Shown in pieces: positions 9,244 to 17,919 of a stretch of DNA of 64,000 nt (position 1 is its first letter; every line of letters begins with the position of its first letter). The stretch lies in NCBI GenBank assembly GCA_034668825.1, contig JAXDOR010000134.1:1-64000 (forward strand), given 5' to 3'. Both the position numbers and the translations under genes were made by a program. Under the pieces are notes generated by a model. It was not told the DNA's origin, made no database searches, and saw only the letters and a program-made list of their open reading frames with translations. This DNA is from CANKHA01 sp034668825. GTDB taxonomy: Bacteria > Pseudomonadota > Alphaproteobacteria > Rhizobiales > Xanthobacteraceae.

Positions 9244-10278
9244 TTATGGAGATCCTGCAATGGCGGTGCGCGCTTCCGCCACGACATCTTTGGGCGTCTG
9301 ATAAAGTTCGTTGACCAGCTTCTCGACCTCGACGCCGCTCACCGGATTCACTTCCATTTTGCGCGTCTTCGCTTCGGCGAGGAATTCCGGGTCTTTCATG
9401 GTGTCATCAAACGCTTTCCGCAGCGCCTGTTTGCGGTCCTCGGGAATGCCCGGAGGCGCGGCAAAGGGGCGTCCCATCACTTGACGGCTCAACACCATCT
9501 TCAAAATCTGCCGCTGCCGGTCGTTGGTGGCAAGATCTATAGCGAGTGGTACATCCGGCAAGTCCGGATTCTTCGACAGATTGAGTTGAATCGGGAAATT
9601 GAGTTTTTTGTTTTCGATCCATTCCGGCCGCAACGACTTCAAGCTGCTCCATGACCAACTGGCGCGGCCGTCAACCTCGCCACGCTCCAAGGCGAGCGTG
9701 ACTTCGGCGGTGCCCGGATAGCCGCTGATCAATTTCAGCTTCACCCCGAAAAGGTGCTTCAACAAATTTGCATAGGTGTCCGGATCCGAGCCGGAGCCTT
9801 CGCCGCCGACCGTGAAGGACTTTTGCAGCATGTCACTCCAGGTCTTTACCGGCGAATCGTGCCATATCGCGAAGACCGCGAGTTCATTAGTGCCGCTGCC
9901 GATCCAGGTGAATTTCGTCGCATCAAACTGAGTGGCGCTGGTGCCGATCAAGGGCTCCATTGCCAGCCCGCGGCCAAACGTACCGATAGCCGTGCCGTCC
10001 TTCGGCGCGACATTGTAAATGTAGTTCGCGGCCTTCAGGCTGCCGGCACCTTCCAAATTCTGCGTTATAACGTTGGGATTGCCCGGGAGATACTTCTTCA
10101 GATAAGGCGCCATCAACCGCGCATAGACATCGTAGCCGCCGCCGGCGCTATATCCGACGATGATATTGACGTTTTTCCCTCGATAGAACTCAGCGACGGA
10201 CTCAGCCTGCGCTACGTTCGCAAGCGGCATCGCCAGCGTAATGCTGACCAGACTTCCAGCTACCCAGCGACGCATCAT
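9244..10278 (-). CDS. TctC/Bug-family tripartite tricarboxylate transporter binding protein
   Basis: 344-residue periplasmic receptor with a signal peptide ending near QAES and the mature start VAEFYRGKNVNIIVGYSAGGGYDVYARL. It shares long stretches with the protein at 8088-9119, for example GAGSLKAANYIYNVAPKDG and RQILKMVLSRQVMGRPFAAPPG. Two ATG codons stand in a row at 10278 and 10275, and GGGAGAAA immediately upstream favours the second. As with its neighbour, no membrane partner is adjacent. The ligand is unknown but an aromatic acid is plausible from context. Confidence 0.92.
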   Translation of the reverse strand: MMRRWVAGSLVSITLAMPLANVAQAESVAEFYRGKNVNIIVGYSAGGGYDVYARLMAPYLKKYLPGNPNVITQNLEGAGSLKAANYIYNVAPKDGTAIGTFGRGLAMEPLIGTSATQFDATKFTWIGSGTNELAVFAIWHDSPVKTWSDMLQKSFTVGGEGSGSDPDTYANLLKHLFGVKLKLISGYPGTAEVTLALERGEVDGRASWSWSSLKSLRPEWIENKKLNFPIQLNLSKNPDLPDVPLAIDLATNDRQRQILKMVLSRQVMGRPFAAPPGIPEDRKQALRKAFDDTMKDPEFLAEAKTRKMEVNPVSGVEVEKLVNELYQTPKDVVAEARTAIAGSP

Positions 10279-10703
10279 TTTCTCCCAAAAAGCTCATAGA
10301 GGTGATCCCGGTTTCCGGGGATAGAAGGCAGCTTGGCTAAGGTGGATTCTGTATTTGGGTAGCGCCCCCAATTCCCCATCGGTTTGCTTGCTTAGCATAG
10401 ATCTCGTTGGGCGTCCTGCCGTGTGTACTGAAAATAGCTTCCGCATTGGTTGTGAAGACTTCGAGCATCGGGTGCGACATGATGACACCCAGGCACTCAA
10501 TCGTGCGATGGAACGGCGAGTTCTCGTTTGGAACGGCGACTCCTCGACTCATATAGGCCGCGTCCCATTGCATAATGGTGAGTGGGGTAGGGCTACGATG
10601 GAAGTGTGCCAGGCGATTTTTGACTTCCGCGCGGGAGGCGGGAAGTTGCGCTATCCGACCAAACGCCAGCGAACGATCATTGACGGGAGATTTCGGCTGA
10701 GGC
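10279..10703. other. Intergenic stretch without an intact gene
   Basis: 425 bp between two leftward genes. No frame here shows a convincing complete protein. The right-hand half carries the possible oxidoreductase remnant listed separately (10523-10663). The left part holds only the upstream region of the TctC gene at 9244-10278. I see no clear terminator hairpin. Confidence 0.6.
10523..10663 (+). pseudogene. Possible remnant of a Gfo/Idh/MocA oxidoreductase C-terminus
   Basis: One plus-strand frame encodes PLHNGEWGRATMEVCQAI at 10565-10618. This resembles the last conserved block of Pht4-type dihydrodiol dehydrogenases; the intact gene at 35063-36253 has THDGRWGKATVEVALALL there. Upstream of it the frame no longer looks like the family, and there is no Rossmann fold nearby. 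It may be a leftover of a deleted phthalate dihydrodiol dehydrogenase gene. The match is short, so confidence is low. Confidence 0.35.
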
Positions 10704-11654
10704 TTATCCGGCACGCTTCCGTGCAATCACATCCTCACATAGCGGAGTCGTTTCCGCGTCGCTCTCAAGGCGACCGGCCATAGCCTTTTTGATGCGATCC
10801 GAAGGCCGCATGGCCATCCCCCAGCGGCAAGGCCGCAGCGGGAATTTGCTCCAATAATCCGCGGTACCCGGGCTGTAGTTTGCATCCTCAATGTGCTCCA
10901 TCCCGGTCGTATATTCCGTGACGAAACCATTTGGTTCGATGAAATAGGAGAAAATATTGTTTCCCGGGCCGTGCCGCCCGACGCCCCACTCGAGATTGAA
11001 ACCCGAACGTTTCATCCGGCCCGATCCCAACATCAAACCGTCGATATCGTCCATTTCATAAGCCATGTGGTTCAAAGACGGCCCTTGCCCACGAGCGAGT
11101 GCCACGCTGTGATGGTCGGTGCCGCAGCGAATGAACTCCATGATTTCGGTGCTATCGCTGAGCTTGAATCCAAGCAAATCGACGAAGAATGACGTTTGTT
11201 TTCCGACGTCGGCGCTGTTGAGAACCACATGCGTCAGACCTTTCGGCCGCGAGCTATCCTGGAGGATATCGGTATGCCGGGAAACATCGGCCGAAATGTT
11301 CAGGGGTTGACCATCCGGTGTCCGAAAAGCAAACCCATAACCCCCGCCGGCGGCAGCGGGTAGCGAGATCGGTGCTGAAATAACGGTCGCACCATACCCC
11401 ATTGCCTTGGCATGAAGTTGGTCCACCGCCTGGCGGCTCGACGCCGCGAAGTGCACGCCCAGAAGCGACGCCTTAGGCTGCTGTCGCAATGCCACGACAT
11501 GATGTTCCGATCCCGTCCCACGCAGATAAATTGCATCTCCGTCCGCGGTCACCGCTTCAAGTCCCCAAACGGACGTATAGAACTCCATAGAGGCCTTGAG
11601 GTCCGGCACTCCGAGCTCGATGCTGCGCAAAGCGGTGACCTTGGCCTCAGTCAT
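10704..11654 (-). CDS. Type I extradiol ring-cleavage dioxygenase (two VOC domains)
   Basis: 316 residues with an N-terminal and a C-terminal vicinal-oxygen-chelate domain, as in 2,3-dihydroxybiphenyl 1,2-dioxygenase and catechol 2,3-dioxygenase. The expected Fe(II) ligands are present in the second half: H142 (LTHVVL), H196 (LNHMAYE) and E247 (VTEYTTG). H228 in GRHGPGNN matches the family second-sphere block. It would open a catecholic ring next to one hydroxyl. It forms its own leftward unit; the gap upstream holds a GCAAAG-TAG-CTTTGC dyad (11692-11706) that may be an operator. It is a paralogue of the gene at 43654. Confidence 0.88.
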   Translation of the reverse strand: MTEAKVTALRSIELGVPDLKASMEFYTSVWGLEAVTADGDAIYLRGTGSEHHVVALRQQPKASLLGVHFAASSRQAVDQLHAKAMGYGATVISAPISLPAAAGGGYGFAFRTPDGQPLNISADVSRHTDILQDSSRPKGLTHVVLNSADVGKQTSFFVDLLGFKLSDSTEIMEFIRCGTDHHSVALARGQGPSLNHMAYEMDDIDGLMLGSGRMKRSGFNLEWGVGRHGPGNNIFSYFIEPNGFVTEYTTGMEHIEDANYSPGTADYWSKFPLRPCRWGMAMRPSDRIKKAMAGRLESDAETTPLCEDVIARKRAG

Positions 11655-11691
11655 GGCATTCTCCAGGGCGATCTATCGGCGTGTGCAAGAC

Positions 11692-11706
11692 GCAAAGTAG
11701 CTTTGC
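11692..11706. promoter_or_regulatory. Candidate operator dyad upstream of the extradiol dioxygenase
   Basis: GCAAAG-TAG-CTTTGC is a perfect 6-bp inverted repeat with a 3-bp centre. It lies 38 bp upstream of the dioxygenase start at 11654, and the TetR gene ends at 11744 on its other side. The neighbouring TetR protein is a natural candidate ligand, but this is only inference. Confidence 0.4.
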
Positions 11707-11741
11707 AAGAAATATACAAATCTGGCACGAAAATAGCCAGA
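11707..11741 (-). terminator. Probable Rho-independent terminator of the oxygenase-aldolase-TetR operon
   Basis: On the minus strand, directly after the TetR stop (TAA at 11744-11746), TCTGGC pairs with GCCAGA across a 9-base loop and is followed by TTTGTATATTTCTT. The stem is short (6 bp), but its position and the T-rich tail fit an intrinsic terminator. Confidence 0.5.
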
Positions 11742-11743
11742 CT

Positions 11744-12502
11744 TTAGGACTTTGGAGAATACGCTTCGCGGCCGGGAACCGGAGTCTTGCGCAAAAATGG
11801 GAGTTGATTGCGACCGGCCTCAAAGCTTGGTCCCAAGCCGGCAATTTGCAGCTGCAACAATCGCCGGAAATCATCGATGCCCGTCCTGAGATGGGGTTTC
11901 TGCGCGGCGATCCACCAGCGCACCGCCGCGGAAAAAAGGAAAAAGATATGCCGTGCAATCAAAGCTGGGTCTTCGGTCGTTGATATTTCGCCCGTTTCCC
12001 GGGCATGACATACAAGCTCCTCAAGGCAAGCAAAGACGCGGGCGCGATGCGCATAATATTCCGCCGCATGGGCGCCGCCGGAATAGAAATTCAGCTGCAA
12101 ATGCATGCGCGCTAATGTGAGGTCTTTGTAAAAATCTCTGTAAAAAACCGCAAAAAAGGCGGTGACTTGTTCCAAAAGATCCGTTTCGCTTAGCGAGGCC
12201 TTCGAGGCGCGATCGATGACCTCAGATATTTTTTCATTGAAAATAAGCAGAACCAGATCGCGCTTGTCCTCCGCGTACAAAGAAAGCGTCCCAAGGGCGA
12301 CCTGCGCGAGTTCCGCGATCTGCCTGAGCGTCGTCGCCTCATAACCTTGCTTGGAAAATAGCGTGAGTGCAGCCGCGCGGATGCGCTGGCGCTTTTCCGC
12401 CTTATTGTTTTCGCGGCGGCTCGCATGCCTGGCTAGCGTTGGTATTTTCCGGGCCGGCGCGGATACTGCTCGAGTTGCTGCGACGGATCGAGACGTCGTC
12501 AT
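11744..12502 (-). CDS. TetR/AcrR-family transcriptional regulator
   Basis: 252-residue regulator. The helix-turn-helix lies near residues 40-85 (RIRAAALTLFSKQGYEATTLRQIAELAQVALGTL is the recognisable region, with the usual TLxxIAxxAxVxxGTL pattern). The C-terminal ligand domain is family-like but not informative. The start is the ATG at 12502, which overlaps the stop of the aldolase gene as ATGA; an upstream frame to 12559 is unlikely to be used. It is the last gene of the operon starting at 15335, so it is co-transcribed with the enzymes it probably controls. A hairpin terminator follows. Confidence 0.9.
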   Translation of the reverse strand: MTTSRSVAATRAVSAPARKIPTLARHASRRENNKAEKRQRIRAAALTLFSKQGYEATTLRQIAELAQVALGTLSLYAEDKRDLVLLIFNEKISEVIDRASKASLSETDLLEQVTAFFAVFYRDFYKDLTLARMHLQLNFYSGGAHAAEYYAHRARVFACLEELVCHARETGEISTTEDPALIARHIFFLFSAAVRWWIAAQKPHLRTGIDDFRRLLQLQIAGLGPSFEAGRNQLPFLRKTPVPGREAYSPKS

Positions 12503-13479
12503 GACGATTTCCGCAGATGCGCGTATTTCTCGCAAATCGTCGCCCAACGGCGCCCGCATTCGCGCGACGCGGCTGCGTATTCATCGGGAAGATGGTCGTA
12601 AGGCGGCCTCATCGGCCCGCATCGGGAATAACCCGCGGCATTGATCCTGGTCTTCTCGATTTGGATGTTGAATGAGGCAAAGATCTCGGCATTTTCAATC
12701 ACCGGCTTGACCGGCTCATTGGCCCAGGCGATGGCGTCGTCAAGCTCCTTCATCGCCTCTTGTTTGTTGTGCAAAATAGCATCCATCAGCGCGACCACGG
12801 GAAGCGGTCCCATGGCGGCCGACGTAGCCCAGCATGCGGTGGTCGTTTGCGGCGAAGTCGAAAAAAAATAGCTGACGGTCATTTCGTTGGGGACGAAGTT
12901 GATCCGGTTTTGAGTCCCTGCGATGAGTTCTTTGAGGTTTTTCGGACGGGAATATTTCGCTGCAATGACTGTCGGAGCTTTCTTTGTCACCGCGCTCCAG
13001 AATTCCAGCGGAAAGGAATAGCGAAAGGCGCGGGCGTTGGCATAGACCATGATCGCCGTGGTTTTGAAGCAGTCGGATACGGCGGAGAAATAATCAATCG
13101 CCATCTCCGTCGTGAGCGGTTGCCACATCGGCAAGCCCAGAAGCGTCCCATCCGCGCCGAGATCGCGGATGAAACGCATCCGGCTGGCTACTTCATGCCC
13201 GCCAAGTGCCGTCGTCCCCATGAAAGTGGGAATCCGGCGATTGACGGTTTCGACAACGCAGGCTGCGAAAGCTTCGTAGTCCTTGCGTGACAGCGTGGCG
13301 CATTCGCCGGTGGTGCCGAGGGTGATTAAGCCGGATACGCCGTCTTTAATAAGCGCGTTGACGAGGCGGGCGGATTCATCCAGGTCCACCGTATCCAGCG
13401 CGTCAAGACGATTGGCGCCTTCCTTCGCCGGTGTCGGGATGATGGCGTAGACGCCGCGAATATCCGTTGCGCTAAGCAT
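12499..13479 (-). CDS. DapA-superfamily hydratase-aldolase (PhdJ/NahE type)
   Basis: 326-residue class I aldolase of the dihydrodipicolinate-synthase fold. Relatives such as PhdJ and NahE cleave o-substituted benzylidenepyruvates from meta cleavage of polycyclic aromatics into an aromatic aldehyde and pyruvate. The Schiff-base lysine is K175 (VIAAKYSR) and the conserved tyrosine is Y146 (IMVYAN). The GTTGECATL loop is at residues 55-63. It is longer than true DapA (about 290), as in the PhdJ group, with a C-terminal NAAGY...GPMRPPY block. It is in an operon with a Rieske oxygenase and is paralogous to the gene at 40229. Confidence 0.87.
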   Translation of the reverse strand: MLSATDIRGVYAIIPTPAKEGANRLDALDTVDLDESARLVNALIKDGVSGLITLGTTGECATLSRKDYEAFAACVVETVNRRIPTFMGTTALGGHEVASRMRFIRDLGADGTLLGLPMWQPLTTEMAIDYFSAVSDCFKTTAIMVYANARAFRYSFPLEFWSAVTKKAPTVIAAKYSRPKNLKELIAGTQNRINFVPNEMTVSYFFSTSPQTTTACWATSAAMGPLPVVALMDAILHNKQEAMKELDDAIAWANEPVKPVIENAEIFASFNIQIEKTRINAAGYSRCGPMRPPYDHLPDEYAAASRECGRRWATICEKYAHLRKSS

Positions 13480-13512
13480 TAAAGAATTTCTCCGTTACGG
13501 TGGGCCGTACTC

Positions 13513-13965
13513 TCACCGTTTTTCATAATGAGTGACGCGCGACCGGTCGGCCATGATCGCGCGGCTTGTTTTGCGTTTGAATTTCCATATTCCGCCGTCA
13601 TTCGCCAATTGATCCTGATGACGCAGAATCGCGAGTGGCAGAACGACCGGCGCCGGGCCGGCGGAGGGTTCCCAGTTTTCGTGACGATAGAGCGTGACGT
13701 ACTGGACTGTTTCAGCACGTTTTGGATCGAGGATATTGATCCGAACATTAGTCACGAGATGCGCGGTCAGCCAGTTCTCGCGTTCGGCTTCTAGCGCGCG
13801 AATATTCGCCGGACCTCGAACCTCTTTTCCAAGGCGAACCCAAACGCCATCCTTGGTGAAAAGCTCCGCCATTTCCGCGTAGCGGTTTTCATCCAAGTAT
13901 CCATAAAACTTAAAAACAAGTTGCGTGCAGTCCCATTCGATGGCGCGCGCCAAGCTCCGGTCCAT
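13513..13965 (-). CDS. NTF2-fold (SnoaL-like) protein, probable small subunit of the Rieske oxygenase
   Basis: 150-residue NTF2-like protein, which fits the beta subunits of ring-hydroxylating dioxygenases. Typical features are the N-terminal helix ending in FKFYGYLDENRYAEMAELFTKDG and the central beta-sheet with TAHLVTNVRI. I prefer the ATG at 13965 because GGAG lies six bases upstream; an in-frame ATG at 13977 has no room for a ribosome-binding site. It sits 32 bp after the Rieske alpha gene and 33 bp before the aldolase. Phthalate-type alpha subunits usually lack a beta partner, so its role here is inferred from position. It could instead be an isomerase or lyase. Confidence 0.8.
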   Translation of the reverse strand: MDRSLARAIEWDCTQLVFKFYGYLDENRYAEMAELFTKDGVWVRLGKEVRGPANIRALEAERENWLTAHLVTNVRINILDPKRAETVQYVTLYRHENWEPSAGPAPVVLPLAILRHQDQLANDGGIWKFKRKTSRAIMADRSRVTHYEKR

Positions 13966-13997
13966 AGCCTTCTCCATTTCCTGGCGCCACGCCGGCT

Positions 13998-15335
13998 CTA
14001 AGCGAAAACCAATTTCCCTTGCTCGTCGCGGATCAGTCCACGTCCATCTTGAGACGACGGCATGTTGGTGGGACCGAGTTGGATATCACCGGTGTTTGCC
14101 AAGCCCTTGAAAGTGTCGACCTCGATGATACCGCTGTTATTGGTAATCACTGGTTTGGCAGGTCTGCCATTGGCTATATCTTCCATCGATTTGCGCCAAA
14201 TTCGCCGCAGCGTGGCGACGCCGATGTCGGAAGAGACGAGATGCTCGTGTTCGCGCGGCGGAATCGCGCCCTGGGACTCCTGAATCACGAGGTCCTCGAC
14301 CGGCGGCCGGCCCTCCCATCCGGCATATTTGCGGTGATCGTAATCTTTTTTTCCAACAGTGCCGACAGCGCCTTCCGCCAATCCACGGCTGGTGTCGCTG
14401 CTGCGCGGAAAGTAAGTGCCACGGAAGTTGCCCGGCCGGATAAGCGTGTAGCGAAAAATCTCGAAATGCTCATCATCGATGATGCGCAACATGCCTCCGG
14501 ATTCGCGGCGATCGTTATTGAAATCCGGCGGCAGCCCGGCCGATATTCCGCCGAAGCGGAAGTGGGTGGGCAACGCCAGGCTCCAGGTGTTGACGTATTT
14601 GAGATCCGGGTCGGCGGTGTCGTGCACGACGACGCTTTTCATCCCGAAATGAGTTTCAAAGACCTTGTGCTGCGATTGCCGCCAATCGGTATTGACGGTC
14701 ATGTTCGTGTAAGGCGCGATTTCCGGAGGCAAATTGCACGGAACGAGCATGTGCAGGACGTAAACGTGCCCCATGTCGACGAAATTTTCGAGGAAGTTGA
14801 GGTAGCTGTATTTGCGAAAATCTCCTCGTTCGACGATCAGCTCGCCATCGGTGCGCGTCAGGATGTCGATCTTCGGCAGCGGCGGCGGGTTCTGCTTGTC
14901 CGGCCCCATATAGCCCCAGACGACGCCGGCCCATTCTTGGACCGGATACCAAAGATGCTGGACCTCATGCAGTGCGTTGCTATCCGCGGGCTCCAGCGGC
15001 ATCGCCACGCAGCGTCCCTGCTGATTGAACGTCCAGCCGTGATAGGAGCATTGCAGACCTAGTTTTCTGATCTGCGCGTATTCAAGCGAGGTGCAGCGAT
15101 GCGGGCATCTGGCTCCGACCAAGCCAACGACGCCATCCATTCCGCGGAAGCAGACGAGCTCCTCTCCCAGCATCCGCACGGCATAGGGGAGGTCCTTTAA
15201 ATCTCGCGACAAGCAGACCGGGTGCCAATAGCGGCGCAACATTTCGCCAGCCGGTGTTTCGGGACCGGTCTTCGGAAATTCCTGCAAAAATTGCTGGTGG
15301 GTTTGCTTGTAAGGGGCGGCAGCGTTTTCCATCAC
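13998..15335 (-). CDS. Rieske aromatic ring-hydroxylating oxygenase alpha subunit (phthalate-dioxygenase type)
   Basis: 445 residues. It activates O2 at a mononuclear iron to hydroxylate an aromatic ring. The Rieske [2Fe-2S] ligands are C77 and H79 (CPHRC) and C96 and H99 (CSYHGW). The mononuclear iron site is N184, D187, H190 and H195 (ENFVDMGHVYVLH). The overall plan, with ETPAGEMLRRYWHPV near the N-terminus, is that of phthalate 4,5-dioxygenase and related alpha-only oxygenases. It opens an operon with the NTF2-fold protein, the aldolase and a TetR regulator. No reductase is nearby. A short inverted repeat ACTAA-AGCC-TTAGT lies just upstream (15347-15360). Confidence 0.9.
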   Translation of the reverse strand: MMENAAAPYKQTHQQFLQEFPKTGPETPAGEMLRRYWHPVCLSRDLKDLPYAVRMLGEELVCFRGMDGVVGLVGARCPHRCTSLEYAQIRKLGLQCSYHGWTFNQQGRCVAMPLEPADSNALHEVQHLWYPVQEWAGVVWGYMGPDKQNPPPLPKIDILTRTDGELIVERGDFRKYSYLNFLENFVDMGHVYVLHMLVPCNLPPEIAPYTNMTVNTDWRQSQHKVFETHFGMKSVVVHDTADPDLKYVNTWSLALPTHFRFGGISAGLPPDFNNDRRESGGMLRIIDDEHFEIFRYTLIRPGNFRGTYFPRSSDTSRGLAEGAVGTVGKKDYDHRKYAGWEGRPPVEDLVIQESQGAIPPREHEHLVSSDIGVATLRRIWRKSMEDIANGRPAKPVITNNSGIIEVDTFKGLANTGDIQLGPTNMPSSQDGRGLIRDEQGKLVFA

Positions 15336-15346
15336 GCCATTCCTGT

Positions 15347-15360
15347 ACTAAAGCCTTAGT
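15347..15360. promoter_or_regulatory. Small inverted repeat in a divergent promoter region
   Basis: ACTAA and TTAGT are perfect 5-bp arms around AGCC. The site is 12 bp upstream of the Rieske gene at 15335 and in the gap shared with the divergent dehydrogenase at 15513. It could be an operator or chance; no other evidence supports it. Confidence 0.25.
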
Positions 15361-15512
15361 GCGGGGCGAAGCAGGGATGGCGAATAATCGCCCCCGCTAA
15401 TTATGGACATGTTCATTCTCCGCTCGGCTTCCCATGCTGTCAAGGTTATGGCTTCGCGAATACGCGCGTTCAGGTTAGTTTGCCGCGCGTATTATCGATC
15501 ACGGGGAAATGG

Positions 15513-16355
15513 ATGAAAATCGTAGTCACCGGCGGCAGCGGAAAACTCGGACAACAAGTGATCTCCGAACTAGGCGCACACGGACATGACGTTGTCAGCC
15601 TTGATCGCGCGCCACATCCGGACGCCGTTACGTCCAAAACCGTCGATCTGAGAAACGCGGAAAGCCTGCAGGACGCCTGCGCCGGCGCAGACGGCATCAT
15701 TCATCTGGCCGCGCATATCGCGCCGAATATCGTTTCCGATTTTGCCACGTTCAACGACAACGTGAGCATGACCTACAATGCCTTAAAAGCGTCATCCGAA
15801 GCGGGCCTGCGGCGCGCCGTGGTCGCTTCCAGCATTTCCGCCTATGGCTTTTTATACGGACCATCGGGAATGACGCCGGCCTATCTGCCGGTCGACGAGG
15901 AACATCTCTGTCATCCGGTCGACCCCTACGGCCTCTCCAAGGTCGTTGGTGAGACAATTGCGGACTCTTTTGCGCGTCGAGGTGGCTCAACGATTGTCAG
16001 CCTGCGTTTTCCCGGCATCAACTACGATCCTGCATTTGAGCGGATAAAAAAACTCCTGAGCGATCCGGGATTTCGACGCAGCGGTTTCTGGAGCTACATC
16101 GACGTGCACGACGCGGCGATTGCCTGCCGTCTTGCCATCGAATCGAATTTGAACGGACACCACGTCTTCAACGCCGCCGCGCCGACGAGCAACATGCGTG
16201 AGCCAACAAGGGAATTGGTTGAACGTTTTTTCCCGGACCTGAAGGATATTAGAAACCGGGGTGACAAGAATTGGAGCGGAATCGACTCGACTAAAGCGGA
16301 GAGGGATCTAGGTTTCCGTGCCAAATTCGTATGGGAGCATGTCATCGCGCGTTGA
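15513..16355 (+). CDS. NAD(P)-dependent extended SDR (epimerase/dehydratase family)
   Basis: 280-residue extended short-chain dehydrogenase. The N-terminal nucleotide-binding motif is TGGSGKLG (residues 7-14). The active-site pair is in DPYGLSKVVGE (Tyr and Lys near 140-145), after the VASSISAYG block. I choose the ATG at 15513 with GGGGAA upstream over a TTG at 15480 that would add eleven unlike residues. Relatives act on sugar nucleotides or on diverse alcohols and ketones; the substrate here is unknown. It is divergent from the Rieske operon and convergent with the ABC importer, 15 bp from its end. Confidence 0.85.
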   Translation: MKIVVTGGSGKLGQQVISELGAHGHDVVSLDRAPHPDAVTSKTVDLRNAESLQDACAGADGIIHLAAHIAPNIVSDFATFNDNVSMTYNALKASSEAGLRRAVVASSISAYGFLYGPSGMTPAYLPVDEEHLCHPVDPYGLSKVVGETIADSFARRGGSTIVSLRFPGINYDPAFERIKKLLSDPGFRRSGFWSYIDVHDAAIACRLAIESNLNGHHVFNAAAPTSNMREPTRELVERFFPDLKDIRNRGDKNWSGIDSTKAERDLGFRAKFVWEHVIAR

Positions 16356-16370
16356 AAGCGCAGCCGCCGC

Positions 16371-17132
16371 TTACGACCACCGGCCGCGAACGCGACGTTC
16401 CATCGTGCTCAGCATCGAATTAATGAGGATAGCGATTGCCGTCACAAGCGCGATGGCCGAATAGACCCCTTCGGTATCGAAGATGAAATAGCGCCAGGAA
16501 ATAAGCCTTCCGAGCCCGCCGGAATAGGTGAGAAATTCGAGGGCGATGACGCCGATCAGCGCAAAGGTGAGCCCGAGGCGAAAACCGGTTGCAAGGATCG
16601 GCGTCGCCGCCGGGATCAGGATGCGAAACAACATTTGCGGCGAGGTGGCATTCAGGCTGCGCCCCACCTTTCTCCAGATCGGCTCGATGCCGGACAATCC
16701 GACGGCCATGTTGATGGCGATTGGTACCGAGCCGAGCAGGACCGCCATGGTGATCACGGTGGCGCTGCCTTGGCCGAGAAAGGTCAGGAAGACCGGATAG
16801 AGAAGGATCGCGGGCGCGGAATAAAAGGCGACGAGCATCGGCTCCAGCCCACGCCTGAAACTATGGAAACGATAAAAGGCGTAGCCCAGCCCGGCCCCGA
16901 TCAAAAGCGACAAGCTCAACGCGATGGATACTTCCTTCAGCGTGGTCACGAAGCTTAACTGCAATTCGCTGCTTTCAAGATCTTCCCAAAGCCGCAGCGC
17001 TATCTGTGAGGGACGGCTCAAGACGAGACGGCTTACCGCGCCCGACGCGACCAACACTTCCAGCGCGGCGAAAAACAGCACCACAAATGCCAAATGGCCA
17101 AGTCTGATCTTGGTCTTGCGGTCAAAGCGCAT
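16371..17132 (-). CDS. ABC transporter permease (nitrate/sulfonate/taurine type)
   Basis: 253-residue inner-membrane permease with about six hydrophobic segments and the EAA-type cytoplasmic loop near VGRSLNATSPQMLFRILIPAATPIL. It belongs to the SsuC/TauC/ThiX group. It overlaps the end of the ATPase gene by 11 bp. It is the last gene of the importer unit 18674-16371 (permease, ATPase, permease). Two different permeases in one unit suggest a heterodimeric channel. The substrate is probably an aromatic acid or a related anion, from context only. Confidence 0.9.
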   Translation of the reverse strand: MRFDRKTKIRLGHLAFVVLFFAALEVLVASGAVSRLVLSRPSQIALRLWEDLESSELQLSFVTTLKEVSIALSLSLLIGAGLGYAFYRFHSFRRGLEPMLVAFYSAPAILLYPVFLTFLGQGSATVITMAVLLGSVPIAINMAVGLSGIEPIWRKVGRSLNATSPQMLFRILIPAATPILATGFRLGLTFALIGVIALEFLTYSGGLGRLISWRYFIFDTEGVYSAIALVTAIAILINSMLSTMERRVRGRWS

Positions 17133-17919
17133 CTGGTGGTCTTTCGCCTACTTCTTCCATCAGCGCACGCCACACACGCCGCTCGATGTCCTTGGCGATG
17201 TCGGAGGTCAGGCTTTCGATCGACCTCGGCCGCGGCAAGGGAACGGGAATCTCTTCGCGAATGCTGGAGGGCCGGCAAGACATCAGCAGGATGCGGTCGG
17301 ATAGCTGGATCGCTTCCTGAATCGAATGGGTGACGAAGACGATGGTCTTGCGTGTCCGGTCCCATATACGAAGCAGTTCCAGTCCCATCAGACGGCGGGT
17401 CTGCTCGTCGAGCGCGCCGAACGGCTCGTCCATCAGCAGAATGTCGGGGTTCAAGGCCAGCGCGCGGGCAATCGCCACCCGCTGATTCATGCCGCCGGAC
17501 AATTGCGACGGATATTTCTCCTCGAAACCTTTGAGGCCGACCAGTTCGATCATGGCCAATGCGGTTTGCCGGCGCGTATGCCGGTCGGCGCCCTTCAGTT
17601 CCAGCCCGAACTCGACATTGTCAAGAGCCGTGCGCCAAGGAAACAGTGACATGGATTGGAACACCATGGCTATCTTTGGCGTGGGTCCGTGTATGGCTTC
17701 ACCTTCGATAACGATTTCGCCGGAACTGGGCGGCACAAGCCCGCCGATGATATCCAACAGGGTGCTTTTTCCGCAGCCCGATGGTCCCAGCAGCGATACG
17801 AATTCGCCGTCACTAACTTTTATGTCGGCACACTTGATCGCAACGAAGCCTTCTCCCGGCTTTGCGTCGGTTTCGGAAAATATTTTGGATACGCCTTTAA
17901 CCTCGATGACGTGGGTCAC
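17122..17919 (-). CDS. ABC transporter ATP-binding protein (SsuB/TauB type)
   Basis: 265-residue ATPase that powers the importer. Walker A GPSGCGKST is at residues 45-53, the Q-loop glutamine at about 88 (MVFQSMSLFPW), the signature LSGGM at 140-144, Walker B LLMDEP at 161-166, and the H-loop in FVTHSIQEA. All catalytic motifs are intact. The start overlaps the stop of the preceding permease (ATGA at 17916-17919), so translation is coupled. It serves the permeases at 16371 and 17916. Confidence 0.95.
   Translation of the reverse strand: MTHVIEVKGVSKIFSETDAKPGEGFVAIKCADIKVSDGEFVSLLGPSGCGKSTLLDIIGGLVPPSSGEIVIEGEAIHGPTPKIAMVFQSMSLFPWRTALDNVEFGLELKGADRHTRRQTALAMIELVGLKGFEEKYPSQLSGGMNQRVAIARALALNPDILLMDEPFGALDEQTRRLMGLELLRIWDRTRKTIVFVTHSIQEAIQLSDRILLMSCRPSSIREEIPVPLPRPRSIESLTSDIAKDIERRVWRALMEEVGERPPDAL

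Noticed and set aside
10337..10726. A 129-codon leftward frame with GRTPNEIY, recalling the end of some transposases
   Set aside because: The likeness is eight residues only; there is no DDE motif, no terminal inverted repeat and no target duplication.
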